Source: CAYSRM01 sp964475205 (GTDB lineage Bacteria > Verrucomicrobiota > Kiritimatiellia > UBA8416 > CAYSRM01). From it: a DNA stretch of 64,000 nucleotides. Under the pieces are notes generated by a model. It saw only the letters and a program-made list of their open reading frames with translations, did not search any database and had not been told where the DNA came from. Shown here one piece after another: positions 43,397 to 51,482 of this stretch (positions within the stretch are counted from its first letter, which is position 1; the number at the start of each line of letters is the position of its first letter). Location: assembly GCA_964475205.1 (NCBI GenBank), contig CAYYVQ010000002.1, forward strand, positions 55,302-119,301. The letters run 5' to 3'. Position numbers and translations under genes: made by a program.

Positions 43397-44542
43397 TTAC
43401 TGCACAGGGTCTTCGGGCAGCTTTTCACACAAAAAGTAGCGTTCGACACCAAAACCCTTTCGCCTGTGGCGCCAATACGCCAGCGGCATGGCGGTTGGAA
43501 TGCCCTTGCGGTTTAACGCCAGGGCCTGAAGGAATGCTCTTTTAGCCGGGTCCTTAAAATGCCGGATAGTTTGAAAGCTCAGTCGCCGCAGGAAACCGTG
43601 TGAAGGATCCGCGCATGACACCTTCAGAACCACCTCACGCTGCGCGGCAGGTAAATAAAAGGAATAAGTCCGGCAAAACCTGCCGCGAGTCCCGGCCCGC
43701 TCCGGTTCAGGAAGGTCCAGAAAACCCAGGTTGGAGATATAGGCTTCCAGCGAGCCGCGGCTTTCGAGGCCGGGCAACACAATCATGGAGCCTCCTTCGA
43801 ATGATTTTTCCCGCCATTTCGGAATGCCATACCGACGTTCATACCGTCGCATCCGCCGCCACGCGCCAAAAAAATCTTTTCGCAACCAGCGGGAAACACG
43901 CGACAGCTTATAGGCTGACAACGTCAGGCAACGCGCCGGCGCATTACTGCCCAGCTCCTTAAAATACGCCTGTCTGAATGCGCCCCAACAGCCTGGATCA
44001 TCTGAAAAAGCGTCGCGGTTCAATTTGCTGAGCTCTTTACCGGCGGCATATACCAGGAATATCGAACGCGGTTGAAATAACCGGGCGCACCCAAAGTCTA
44101 TGCACCGAATGAGTCCGTTGTCGTCTTTGACAAAATTATCCAGCGCCGCATCGTTCATCACAACACCGACTTGATGCATCCGCGCAAATAGGCCGCCCAT
44201 TTGCCGGGCATCTTCGATAGACGCCCGGTCCATCAGAACGCCGTCAACAAAATCGCGAACAAAAAGGATCTCCCGGCCTCTTTGAAAAGGGCGTTCCTTA
44301 ATCCCGTATGTGCGCGGAAATTCACCGCAGCCCAGCCGTTTCAAGGCCTCGTGTTCACGGACCCAGGGCATTGGATACCGCCTTGCCCCCGGCCTTACCC
44401 AGAACCGTTTCGTTACCTTGCCGTCAGAACCAAAATATACCTCGCGTAACGTATTTTTCCGCCATCGCTGTCGAATGCGGGTTCCTAGGCTGATATTATC
44501 ATTTTTCCTGTTCATTCCTGTAATGCAGAACTTTTCAGGCAT
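43397..44542 (-). CDS. LPS-kinase-like protein with a truncated second kinase lobe
   Basis: The 381-residue product resembles the InaA/KdkA/WaaP family of lipopolysaccharide kinases. A first kinase domain (about 40-240) has a Lys in KVTKRFWV, an E at 64, a degenerate catalytic loop MNDAALDNF (Asp131, Asn136) and IDFG (Asp149). A second N-terminal lobe (about 253-381) has VLKVSCADP and FLQALALNRKGIPTAMPLAYW, then stops at LCEKLPEDPVQ, before any catalytic loop. It ends only 16 bases from the convergent tmRNA 3' end. The likely role is phosphorylating LPS inner core. The neighbour on the other side is a divergent glycosyltransferase, consistent with LPS assembly. Confidence 0.7.
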   Translation of the reverse strand: MPEKFCITGMNRKNDNISLGTRIRQRWRKNTLREVYFGSDGKVTKRFWVRPGARRYPMPWVREHEALKRLGCGEFPRTYGIKERPFQRGREILFVRDFVDGVLMDRASIEDARQMGGLFARMHQVGVVMNDAALDNFVKDDNGLIRCIDFGCARLFQPRSIFLVYAAGKELSKLNRDAFSDDPGCWGAFRQAYFKELGSNAPARCLTLSAYKLSRVSRWLRKDFFGAWRRMRRYERRYGIPKWREKSFEGGSMIVLPGLESRGSLEAYISNLGFLDLPEPERAGTRGRFCRTYSFYLPAAQREVVLKVSCADPSHGFLRRLSFQTIRHFKDPAKRAFLQALALNRKGIPTAMPLAYWRHRRKGFGVERYFLCEKLPEDPVQ

Positions 44543-44678
44543 TCCGACACCGGTGATCAGAATTCAACTGAACCTTCACCCGAGTTTGCATGCCTCAACC
44601 CTACTAGATGACAGCATGCATGTCGATTCGGAAACAAAAGAACTCGATTTCAAGCGCGAGTTATGTTTCTGTTGCCGG

Positions 44679-45752
44679 ATGAATCTAATGGTAATTACCG
44701 GAACAAGCGACCGATCGGAAATCGAACTTTATTGCGCACTTGCCGAAAAAGGACACAGGATGAACCTTCTCTGCGCTCCCGAATGGGAAGGCGAAGCAAG
44801 ACTTATCAATGCCGGTGTCAATGTGATAAGATTGCCCATTCGCCACCGGCTCGACTTCCATGCTGTCGGAGAGGTTCAAAATATGGTCCGGGAGCGCGAG
44901 CCCGATCTGATTTATGCGCCCCTCAACCGATCGCTTTCCGTGGCCCTGATGGCAACCCGCAAACACAATTGTCCCGTGATTGGCTACCGCGGCACCACCG
45001 GTCATCTTAGCCGTTTCGATCCCGCATCCTGGCTGACCTATTTTCATCCCCGCCTCGCCCGCATCGTTTGCGTCTCGGATGCGGTCCGCCAATATCTTAT
45101 CAATAAGAGAATTCCGCCTGACAAATTGCGCACAATATACAAGGGACACCGCACACAATGGTATGACTTCGATACCTGCCCCGATTTAACCGAGTTCGGC
45201 ATTCCACCGGATGCGTTCGTTGTGGGGTTCACTGGAAATATGCGGCCTGTAAAGGGAGTTGACGTGCTGATTCGGGCAATGGCCGAGGTGGATGCCTCAC
45301 TCAACATTCATGCTCTCCTGGTCGGCGAGGTCCGAGACAAGAGCATCAACCGCCTGGCAGCCGCTCCGGCTGTGGCGTCCCGGGTTCACCTTATCGGATA
45401 CCGTAAAGACGCTGCCGCACTGTCGGGCGCATGCAACGCTTTTGCAATGCCGTCCATCAAACGCGAAGGACTGCCGCGGGCCGTGATCGAGGCTATGTCA
45501 CAGCGCGTTCCCGCCATCGTCTCTAATGTTGGAGGTATGCCGGAACTGGTGGAAGACGGCATATCGGGCATAGTTGTGCCGCCGGCAAACCCGCGCGCCC
45601 TGGCCAATGCAATCGCTGCCCTGGCTGCCGACCCGGACCGCGCCGGCAGGCTCGGAAACGCCGCGCGCAAACGCATTGAAACAGGGTTCCATATCGACTC
45701 TACCATCGATAAAATCGAAAAGCTGTTTCAACAAACCCTCAACTTGAACTAG
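44679..45752 (+). CDS. Glycosyltransferase family 4
   Basis: The protein of about 357 residues belongs to the GT-B, family 4 (retaining) transferases: N-terminal MNLMVITGTSDRSEIELYCALAEKGHRMNLLCAP, acceptor-side RLPIRHRLDF, and the nucleotide-sugar binding C-terminal half with KREGLPRAVIEAMSQRVPAIVSNVGGMPELVEDGISGIVVPP (the EX7E motif). It is divergent from the LPS-kinase-like gene, suggesting lipopolysaccharide core or O-antigen synthesis. The start is uncertain: no good ribosome-binding site, and an in-frame ATG at 44616 would add 21 residues. Its stop lies in a hairpin. Confidence 0.8.
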   Translation: MNLMVITGTSDRSEIELYCALAEKGHRMNLLCAPEWEGEARLINAGVNVIRLPIRHRLDFHAVGEVQNMVREREPDLIYAPLNRSLSVALMATRKHNCPVIGYRGTTGHLSRFDPASWLTYFHPRLARIVCVSDAVRQYLINKRIPPDKLRTIYKGHRTQWYDFDTCPDLTEFGIPPDAFVVGFTGNMRPVKGVDVLIRAMAEVDASLNIHALLVGEVRDKSINRLAAAPAVASRVHLIGYRKDAAALSGACNAFAMPSIKREGLPRAVIEAMSQRVPAIVSNVGGMPELVEDGISGIVVPPANPRALANAIAALAADPDRAGRLGNAARKRIETGFHIDSTIDKIEKLFQQTLNLN

Positions 45753-45794
45753 CCTGCATATCTCACAGGATTTCGTAGTGAGATATGCGGGCTA
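45750..45794. terminator. Stem-loop between convergent genes
   Basis: TAGCCTGCATATCTCAC (45750-45766) and GTGAGATATGCGGGCTA (45778-45794) form a 17-bp stem with one mismatch around an 11-base loop. The left arm begins with the TAG stop of the glycosyltransferase, and the structure sits between that gene and gdhA, which converge. No poly-T tract is evident, so a role as bidirectional terminator is plausible but unproven. Confidence 0.55.
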
Positions 45795-45818
45795 TGGAAC
45801 GTTTATGCCGGAGGAGTG
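45791..45818. repeat. Copy of a dispersed gene-end repeat
   Basis: GCTATGGAACGTTTATGCCG (45791-45810) plus GAGGAGTG recurs at 54580-54607 with one difference. In both places it adjoins the TAGCCYGCATWTCTCAC motif in inverse orientation. A repeated noncoding module at gene ends suggests a dispersed extragenic repeat family. Confidence 0.7.
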
Positions 45819-47162
45819 CTAGACAATCCCCTGGTCAAGCATGGCATCGGCCACCTTGACAAATCCGGCGATATTGGCGCCCATAAGCAGGTTGCCCGGG
45901 GCTCCGTACTCACACGAAGCCTCGTACGCAGCGGAGTGCACACTTTTCATGATACGCTGCAAGCGGGCTTCCACTTCTTCGCGAGGCCATGTGAGGTGTT
46001 GAGCGTTCTGAGCCATCTCAAGCCCCGAGGTTGCAACACCTCCGGCGTTGGCAGCCTTGCCGGGACCATAGAGTATGCCCTCGCGGACAAATGTCTCAAT
46101 GCCTTCCGGCTCGGTGGGCATGTTTGCCCCTTCGCTTACCAGGAAACAGCCGTTCTTTACCAGCATGCGGGCTTCCTCGCCCGAAACTTCGTTCTGCGTG
46201 GCAGAGGGAAATGCACAGTCACAGGGAATTGACCAGGGACGCTTGCCTTCCATGTAGGTAACATTCCTGAAATGTTCTGCATACTCGGCTATACGCCCTC
46301 GCCTGGTGTTCTTGAGTTCCATCACAAAGTCCAGTTTCTCATCATCGATTCCGTCCGGATCATAAACGGTTCCGTTCGAGTCCGACAAGGTGACAACCTT
46401 GCCTCCCAGTTGATTTATCTTTTCAACCGTATATTGGGCCACATTGCCCGAACCGGATACAAGACAAACAAGACCTTCAAGAGACCGTCCCCGGCTTTCA
46501 AGCATTTCCTGGGCAAAAAAGACAGAGCCGTAACCGGTTGCCTCCGGACGAATCAGGGATCCGCCCCAATCAAGCTTCTTGCCGGTGATAACGCCATTGA
46601 AAGCCTGCATAATCCGTTTCCATTGTCCGAACATATAGCCTATTTCCCGCGCGCCAACGCCTATATCGCCTGCAGGCACGTCTACGTCCGACCCTATATG
46701 ATGATGCAATCCGGTCATGAAAGCCTGGCAAAAACGCATTATTTCGCCTTCGCTCTTGCCCTTGGGATCAAAGTCCGAGCCTCCTTTGGCGCCGCCCATT
46801 GGCAGGGTTGTGAGCGCATTTTTGAAAATCTGCTCAAAGGCCAGGAATTTCAGAATCCCCAGGTTGACACTGGGATGAAAACGGAGTCCGCCTTTATAAG
46901 GACCTATGGCGCTGTTAAACTGGATTCGAAAGCCGCGGTTGATCTGCGGCACATTGTTGTCATCAACCCAGCAAACGCGAAACATTATGACACGTTCAGG
47001 CTCTGTAATGCGTTCCAGCACATGCTGATCCCGATACCGCGCATGGCGGCCGATCACCGGGGCCAGCGATTCAAGAACCTCCTTTGCTGCCTGGTGAAAT
47101 TCCGGTTCGGACGGGTTCTGGAACTCAACCCTGTCCATAACTTTACGAACATAAGTCATCAT
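45819..47162 (-). CDS. gdhA: NADP-specific glutamate dehydrogenase
   Basis: The 447-residue hexameric enzyme aminates 2-oxoglutarate to glutamate. It contains FRIQFNSAIGPYKGGLRFHPSVNLGILKFLAFEQIFKNALTTLPMGGAKGGSDFDPKGKSEGEIMRF (catalytic Lys region) and IGVGAREIGYMFGQ; the Rossmann region is GLVCLVSGSGNVAQYTVEKI. The length from ATG 47162 equals E. coli GdhA exactly, and AGGGAAA precedes it; the frame extends 25 codons further upstream without support. Confidence 0.97.
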   Translation of the reverse strand: MMTYVRKVMDRVEFQNPSEPEFHQAAKEVLESLAPVIGRHARYRDQHVLERITEPERVIMFRVCWVDDNNVPQINRGFRIQFNSAIGPYKGGLRFHPSVNLGILKFLAFEQIFKNALTTLPMGGAKGGSDFDPKGKSEGEIMRFCQAFMTGLHHHIGSDVDVPAGDIGVGAREIGYMFGQWKRIMQAFNGVITGKKLDWGGSLIRPEATGYGSVFFAQEMLESRGRSLEGLVCLVSGSGNVAQYTVEKINQLGGKVVTLSDSNGTVYDPDGIDDEKLDFVMELKNTRRGRIAEYAEHFRNVTYMEGKRPWSIPCDCAFPSATQNEVSGEEARMLVKNGCFLVSEGANMPTEPEGIETFVREGILYGPGKAANAGGVATSGLEMAQNAQHLTWPREEVEARLQRIMKSVHSAAYEASCEYGAPGNLLMGANIAGFVKVADAMLDQGIV

Positions 47163-47273
47163 AATAATTTCCCTTTCATGCTTCCACATCACCTTCCCGA
47201 TTATTGTCACAATCCTGTCCGGCAAGAACCACATCAATCATCGCGGCAAGAACAGTAATCGATATCTACACCT

Positions 47274-47293
47274 ACCCTGATCTATTCATGAAA
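47274..47293 (+). repeat. Isolated end of the YTAR-type inverted-repeat element
   Basis: The CCTGATCTATTCATGAAA motif matches the left terminus of the element at 63400 and lies beside CTAC. It coincides with the stop codon of the AMMECR1-like gene, which on the opposite strand ends in TTTCATGAATAG. No second end is seen nearby; this is either a solo end or chance. Confidence 0.5.
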
Positions 47294-47932
47294 TACAATA
47301 GCTTCATAAATCTCTACCTTGATGTTTTTGAAATCTTTTCTCCAGGTATCGGGCGGAGCTCCATGCTTGCGGCAAAGCCGGGAAAGAAAAACGGCCTTAT
47401 CAGGAATATGCGCCCAAACCTGCGGGAGGTAGGTTGAATTGCCATGCCTCGTATAAAGAATCACACCATCCTTGCCGTGGCGGAGCTGCTTAAGCAAATT
47501 GTCCGGAGATGCAAAAGACAGTTCCCTGGGACGGGTAAGCACACTGATCTCAATGGTGATTTGCCCCAGCTCTTCGTAAGCTACAGGATCACCCCGAAAA
47601 CGCCTGTCATGCGCCGCAGAAACAGCCAGGCTTACAACATTGCTGTACAGCGGCCTGCTCCTTGTAAAAGTGCCGATACAACCGCGAAGCCCGTCCTTTT
47701 TATTGTTGAGAGTAACAAAACAACCCAGTTTCCTTTTCACCCCATCGCTTAACCCGTTCTCTTGAAAATTCGGTACGCTGCCGCCCTTGAGATGACGGCT
47801 GAGAGTCTGTCGCGCCAGGTTGAGAAGACAGGCCTTGTCTTCCGAGGAAAGAACCGAATCTGTGTCTTTCTTCTCAGCAGCGCAGCAGGCGGCAGCGGAC
47901 ATAACCAGTATAAAAGCAAGCGCTAATCGCAC
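47282..47932 (-). CDS. Exported AMMECR1-domain protein
   Basis: The 216-residue protein has an N-terminal hydrophobic signal (MRLALAFILVMSAAACCA) followed by an AMMECR1 domain: VKRKLGCFVTLNNKKDGLRGCIGTF (the LRGCIG core), PLYSNVVSLAVSAAHDRRF, ITIEISVLTRPREL, DGVILYTRHGNSTYLPQVWAHIP and ending IKVEIYEAIVFHE. AMMECR1 is 'protein A' of AmmeMemoRadiSam systems and is normally cytosolic; here a signal peptide or lipoprotein signal (AAAC) implies export. No Memo or radical SAM partner lies in the window. Function is unknown in bacteria. Confidence 0.85.
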   Translation of the reverse strand: MRLALAFILVMSAAACCAAEKKDTDSVLSSEDKACLLNLARQTLSRHLKGGSVPNFQENGLSDGVKRKLGCFVTLNNKKDGLRGCIGTFTRSRPLYSNVVSLAVSAAHDRRFRGDPVAYEELGQITIEISVLTRPRELSFASPDNLLKQLRHGKDGVILYTRHGNSTYLPQVWAHIPDKAVFLSRLCRKHGAPPDTWRKDFKNIKVEIYEAIVFHE

Positions 47933-47962
47933 TCAGGACTCCTTTGTTTTCCGGTATCTGGT

Positions 47963-49189
47963 TCAGCTCATGGACAGCATAACAACGGATTCAAAATAAG
48001 GTGTACGGGGAAACATGTCAAAAAGGCGCGCCCTTTCTATCTTGTACCCGGCTCCGGCCAGTTCTTTGAGATCCCTGGCCATGGTATCAGGAGCGCATGA
48101 CACATACATAATACGTTGAGGTCTTCGCGACACAAGCGCCTCTCTCACCGGCTTTTCAAGTCCCCTTCGCGTGGGATCGACAAGCGCCATAGTATTTTTC
48201 AGTTCCACACAATCCAGCGCAGCCCCTAAAACATCGCCGGCGGCATCGGCAAGAAAAGTAACATTTTCAAGCCCTTTTTCGCGGCAATTTACCCGGGCTG
48301 CCTTGACGCAGGCAGCATCAGATTCTATACCCAGCACATTGGAAACGCCGGCAGAAGCAGCAGCAATCGCAAACAACCCCGATCCGCAATAAACGTCAAT
48401 AAACGACAAAGGCCGAACATCGCCAATGGCATCAAGCACGTATTCAAGAAGCATGTTCATCACGGCCGCATTGACCTGGAAAAAACCTCCCGGAGGAACC
48501 TTAACCGTTCCAATTACCGTATCTTCCCTGGCGTAATTCAGTGAAACACCGGCGCGAATATCCCTTTTATGTTTCTTATCTTTTACAAGGAAATAAGCCC
48601 CGGATCCCGGGCTGTAGCGAAGCATGAGCGTTCCATCTCGCGGTAACGACTCCATAAAATCCCGGTCCGATCTTAATGAACATAGAAGCTCATTGATTTC
48701 CGGACAAGCAAGCGGACAAGCCGGGACATCAATGATTGATCTGTTGTCATAACCGATATATCCGACATACGGCCCGTTGGAATCTTCCGCAACATGAAGA
48801 GTGATCCTGTTCCGGTAACCTGTGAAGGAAGGAGACGGCACCGCACCCACGTCAGCGGGCGCACACATACCGGCGTTGTGCTCAATAAAATTGATAAACT
48901 GCTTCCTTTTGATATCGACTTCCGCCTCATATGAGACATGCTGGTAACAGCAGCCGGGGCATTTACTGTTGATCGGGCAAGCCGGCTCGATCCTGTACTC
49001 CGAAGCATCTATGACTTCATCGAGCACGGCTTCGGCATAGTTCTTCTTCTTTTTACTGACCCGAGCCCTTACACGTTCACCGTGTACCACGCCGGGAACA
49101 AACACAACACAACCGCCTGTGCGCGAGAGTCCCCTCCCGGGAAAGACAATTTTATCGATATCAAGTTCCAGTTGTTCTCCGTTTTCCAT
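47963..49189 (-). CDS. TrmA/RlmD-family 23S rRNA or tRNA m5U methyltransferase
   Basis: The 408-residue protein is a SAM-dependent RNA m5U methyltransferase. An N-terminal TRAM domain (about 1-60: LDIDKIVFPGRGLSR, FVPGVVHGERVRARV) is followed by an Fe-S cluster motif CPINSKCPGCCYQHVSY. The catalytic domain holds the SAM motif FIDVYCGSGLFAIAAASAG, DPTRRGLEKPVREAL and the nucleophile Cys in YVSCAPDTMARDL. The start at ATG 49189 is favoured; a frame extension of 29 codons upstream lacks support. RlmD versus TrmA or RlmC cannot be told from sequence alone. Confidence 0.85.
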   Translation of the reverse strand: MENGEQLELDIDKIVFPGRGLSRTGGCVVFVPGVVHGERVRARVSKKKKNYAEAVLDEVIDASEYRIEPACPINSKCPGCCYQHVSYEAEVDIKRKQFINFIEHNAGMCAPADVGAVPSPSFTGYRNRITLHVAEDSNGPYVGYIGYDNRSIIDVPACPLACPEINELLCSLRSDRDFMESLPRDGTLMLRYSPGSGAYFLVKDKKHKRDIRAGVSLNYAREDTVIGTVKVPPGGFFQVNAAVMNMLLEYVLDAIGDVRPLSFIDVYCGSGLFAIAAASAGVSNVLGIESDAACVKAARVNCREKGLENVTFLADAAGDVLGAALDCVELKNTMALVDPTRRGLEKPVREALVSRRPQRIMYVSCAPDTMARDLKELAGAGYKIERARLFDMFPRTPYFESVVMLSMS

Positions 49190-49294
49190 GCAACCACCAT
49201 AACAGGAACAAGCGAAACATAAACACCAATTTTGCAGTGACAGAACATTTTGTTGTGATAAAAATGAATTGTCCAAAATAACGAAAGGAAAAGA

Positions 49295-50062
49295 ATGAAA
49301 CAGTTTGTCATAACTCCCGCCTCGGGAAAACGCTTGATAGGTATGGCTGCGGCAGGCTTGCCTGACGTCAGACAGGCCCTCGAAAGCGGCACAGTGGTTG
49401 TAGTGGCCGGAACCACAAACGCCTGCGTTGCGCAGGAAATACTTAAAATCACAGGCCAGGATGCAGATTTCTCTCCCGGCAGCTTTTTCCGCGGCATCAC
49501 CCTGCCCGCTTCCAGCGAAGCCGCAGGTTCAGGGCGGCTGTCCGGAACGGCTTTTCCGGGCGACGTTGTCATAAAAAAAGGCAAATGGAACAAGGGAAAA
49601 ACCATTTTTGATGTCATCGACGAGATGGGAGAGCACGATGTCATATTCAAAGGCGCCAATGCGCTTGACGCTGCAAAGGGAAAAGCGGGCGTCCTTATCG
49701 GACACCCGAAAGGCGGAACCATACTTTCGGCTATGCAGGCGGTTGTCGGCAGAAGAACCAGGCTTTATGTCCCCGTAGGTCTGGAAAAAAGGATTACAGA
49801 TGATATCGACAGCCTTGCAGCGCGGCTCAACGAACCCGGCGCATCAGGTCCGCGCCTCTTCCCCGTGCCAGGCAGGGTTATCACTGAAATTGAAGCCCTC
49901 AATCTTCTTGCAGGCGTCCAGGCAACACTTTGCTCTGCCGGGGGTGTCTGCGGAGCCGAAGGCTGCCTGTGGATAAGCCTGACCGGTTCCAAAGAACAGG
50001 AACAAGCCGCGGCGGAAATTGTTGAAAATGTATCGAATGAACCCGCGTTCCGGCTTGCATAA
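49295..50062 (+). CDS. Conserved protein of unknown function
   Basis: I do not recognise this 255-residue protein. It has no signal peptide or membrane span. Features are TPASGKRLIGMAAAGLPDV, VVVVAGTTNACVAQEIL, a Gly-rich SSEAAGSGRLSGTAFPGDV, KGANALDAAKGKAGVLIGHPKGGTILSAM, and Cys residues near the C-terminus (TLCSAGGVCGAEGCLW, three Cys spaced CxxxxxCxxxxxC-like). The repeated small-residue loops suggest a nucleotide- or sugar-phosphate-binding alpha/beta fold. AAAGGAAAAGA precedes the ATG. It is divergent from the RNA methyltransferase and followed by a ferritin-like gene. Confidence 0.7.
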   Translation: MKQFVITPASGKRLIGMAAAGLPDVRQALESGTVVVVAGTTNACVAQEILKITGQDADFSPGSFFRGITLPASSEAAGSGRLSGTAFPGDVVIKKGKWNKGKTIFDVIDEMGEHDVIFKGANALDAAKGKAGVLIGHPKGGTILSAMQAVVGRRTRLYVPVGLEKRITDDIDSLAARLNEPGASGPRLFPVPGRVITEIEALNLLAGVQATLCSAGGVCGAEGCLWISLTGSKEQEQAAAEIVENVSNEPAFRLA

Positions 50063-50090
50063 AACCCTGTGCAAGTGTACTATCATTCAC

Positions 50091-50582
50091 ATGAACGCTA
50101 AATATAACATTGACGAAATATTCGAGATCGCCATAAAAATTGAAGAAAATGGAGCCGCCTTTTACAGAAAAGCGGCAAGTCTCCAGGAAGATGACGAGAC
50201 TGCAGGAGTACTGCGCGATCTTGCAGGGATGGAGGAGGACCACAAGGCAAACTTTCAGAATATGAGAGCTGCCGCCAATACTGAGGCAACTGTGGAGACG
50301 GAGTTCGACCCATATCTTGAAAGCCTGACATATCTTAATGCAACTGCAGACGCGCACGGGGGCGAAGGCTCGGTTTCACAGACGGCCGCTTTGACGGGCA
50401 ATGAATCACTGGAAGATATCCTGCAGACCGGCATTGGCCTTGAAAAAGAATCAATTCTTTTCTACATGGGCATAAGGGACAACATGGCCGCAGGGACAGA
50501 CATCGGAAAACTTAACGAGATTATCTCAGAAGAAAAAAATCACCTCGCAACCCTTGCGGCGTTGCGCAAAAAACTCGCGTAG
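50091..50582 (+). CDS. Ferritin-like / rubrerythrin-type diiron protein
   Basis: The 163-residue protein is predicted to be an all-alpha four-helix bundle. Diiron-ligand-type motifs are EIAIKIEENGAAFYRKA, GMEEDHKANF, IGLEKESILFYMGIRD and ISEEKNHLATL (E(x)n-ExxH pairs). It lacks the C-terminal rubredoxin domain of rubrerythrin. A role in peroxide handling or iron storage is the family norm. The start at ATG 50091 avoids an upstream stretch overlapping the previous gene. It converges tightly with rex, leaving nine bases between stop codons. Confidence 0.85.
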   Translation: MNAKYNIDEIFEIAIKIEENGAAFYRKAASLQEDDETAGVLRDLAGMEEDHKANFQNMRAAANTEATVETEFDPYLESLTYLNATADAHGGEGSVSQTAALTGNESLEDILQTGIGLEKESILFYMGIRDNMAAGTDIGKLNEIISEEKNHLATLAALRKKLA

Positions 50583-50594
50583 AAATGCGGGCTA
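50580..50594. repeat. TAGAAATGCGGGCTA at convergent stops
   Basis: This 15-base sequence spans the TAG stop of the ferritin-like gene (50580-50582) and supplies the TAG stop of rex on the other strand (50592-50594). Its complement TAGCCCGCATTTCTA matches the TAGCCYGCATWTCTCAC motif seen at 45750-45794 and 54607-54623. Confidence 0.5.
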
Positions 50595-51227
50595 ACGATT
50601 AGTCATTATGGCGTAAGAAAGTTCCTGCAGGCTGGCAACCATCCGCGCGTCTACAACCGATACCCTTGCCGGAACAATGACGTGGGAAAGAGCCATATTA
50701 AGAATCCCGCGTACACCCGAGGCAATCAGTATATCAGCTACACTCTGCGCCGCAGCTTCGGGAACGGCCAGTATGCCGATGGCTATGTTCTCGTCTCCGA
50801 CCATTATAGGCAATCTCCGCAGGGGCTGCACCCTAAGACGACCCACTCGCTTGCCTATTTTGCTCTTGTCCTTGTCAACAATGCCGCATATCCGGAAACC
50901 TTTGCGGGAAAAGTCCTCGTGCGCGGCAAGAGCACGCCCCAGGTTCCCCGCTCCCACTACCACCGCGTTCCAGACAAGATCCGCGCCAAGCACCTTCTTG
51001 AGACTTTTCTCGAGCTGCTTGACTTCATAACCCTTTCGGGAAATACCCGATATATCAATATGGGAAAGATCCTGGCGGACAGTTGAACTGGTAAGATCCA
51101 GCGCTTCAGCAAGTACCTGTGACGATACCCATTCTTCTCCGCTATCACGAAACATGTGAATCTGCGAAAGATACCGCGTGAGACGCCGTATCACCGATTG
51201 TGGAATCTGGTTGTTCTCTTTTACCAT
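50592..51227 (-). CDS. rex: Redox-sensing transcriptional repressor Rex
   Basis: The 211-residue repressor senses NADH/NAD+. The N-terminal winged helix-turn-helix reads QVLAEALDLTSSTVRQDLSHI, and the C-terminal Rossmann fold reads AVVVGAGNLGRALAAHEDFSRKGFRICGIVDKD, followed by RLPIMVGDENIAIGILAVPEAAAQSVADILIASGVRGILNMALSHVIVP. The domain-swapped C-terminal helix (VDARMVASLQELSYAI) is present. Length is normal. It is a likely controller of fermentation or respiration genes elsewhere; no clear Rex operator TTGTGAANNNNTTCACAA is seen in the window. Confidence 0.95.
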   Translation of the reverse strand: MVKENNQIPQSVIRRLTRYLSQIHMFRDSGEEWVSSQVLAEALDLTSSTVRQDLSHIDISGISRKGYEVKQLEKSLKKVLGADLVWNAVVVGAGNLGRALAAHEDFSRKGFRICGIVDKDKSKIGKRVGRLRVQPLRRLPIMVGDENIAIGILAVPEAAAQSVADILIASGVRGILNMALSHVIVPARVSVVDARMVASLQELSYAIMTNR

Positions 51228-51237
51228 CAGGTAAAGA

Positions 51238-51266
51238 ATCTAAACCCTGAAACTACTTAGTGTCAA
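51238..51266 (-). promoter_or_regulatory. Possible rex promoter, close to the start codon
   Basis: On the minus strand TTGACA (51261-51266) is followed by 17 bases and TTAGAT (51238-51243). The predicted transcription start would be about 4 bases from the rex ATG at 51227, leaving no room for a ribosome-binding site, so rex may be leaderless or this promoter coincidental. A small dyad TCAAAC/GTTTGA (51263-51268, 51276-51281) overlaps the -35 box. Confidence 0.35.
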
Positions 51267-51482
51267 ACTTTTAACGTTTGAACCGAGAGAAAAATTTCCG
51301 CGTGTGCCCCGCCGGAACCAGCAGCGTGTTTAATCTGACTATCAGAACTATCCCGAATGCAACGCCCCCCGGCCCACAGCATCCAGCAACTGAAAAAATG
51401 GGAATCGTCAGGTTCGGCTATGTATTGCAACCCCGTCGGTATGGCATTACAATTCCTCAAAACGGCATACAGGAAAAAGCTC

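Noticed and set aside
46272..47258. 328-codon plus-strand frame opposite gdhA
   Set aside because: Antisense to a complete, canonical gdhA; low-complexity His/Phe-rich translation without a signal or domain.
49190..51482. Rex operator (TTGTGAANNNNTTCACAA) near rex or the neighbouring genes
   Set aside because: Only partial TTGTGA-like matches were seen; no full palindrome.
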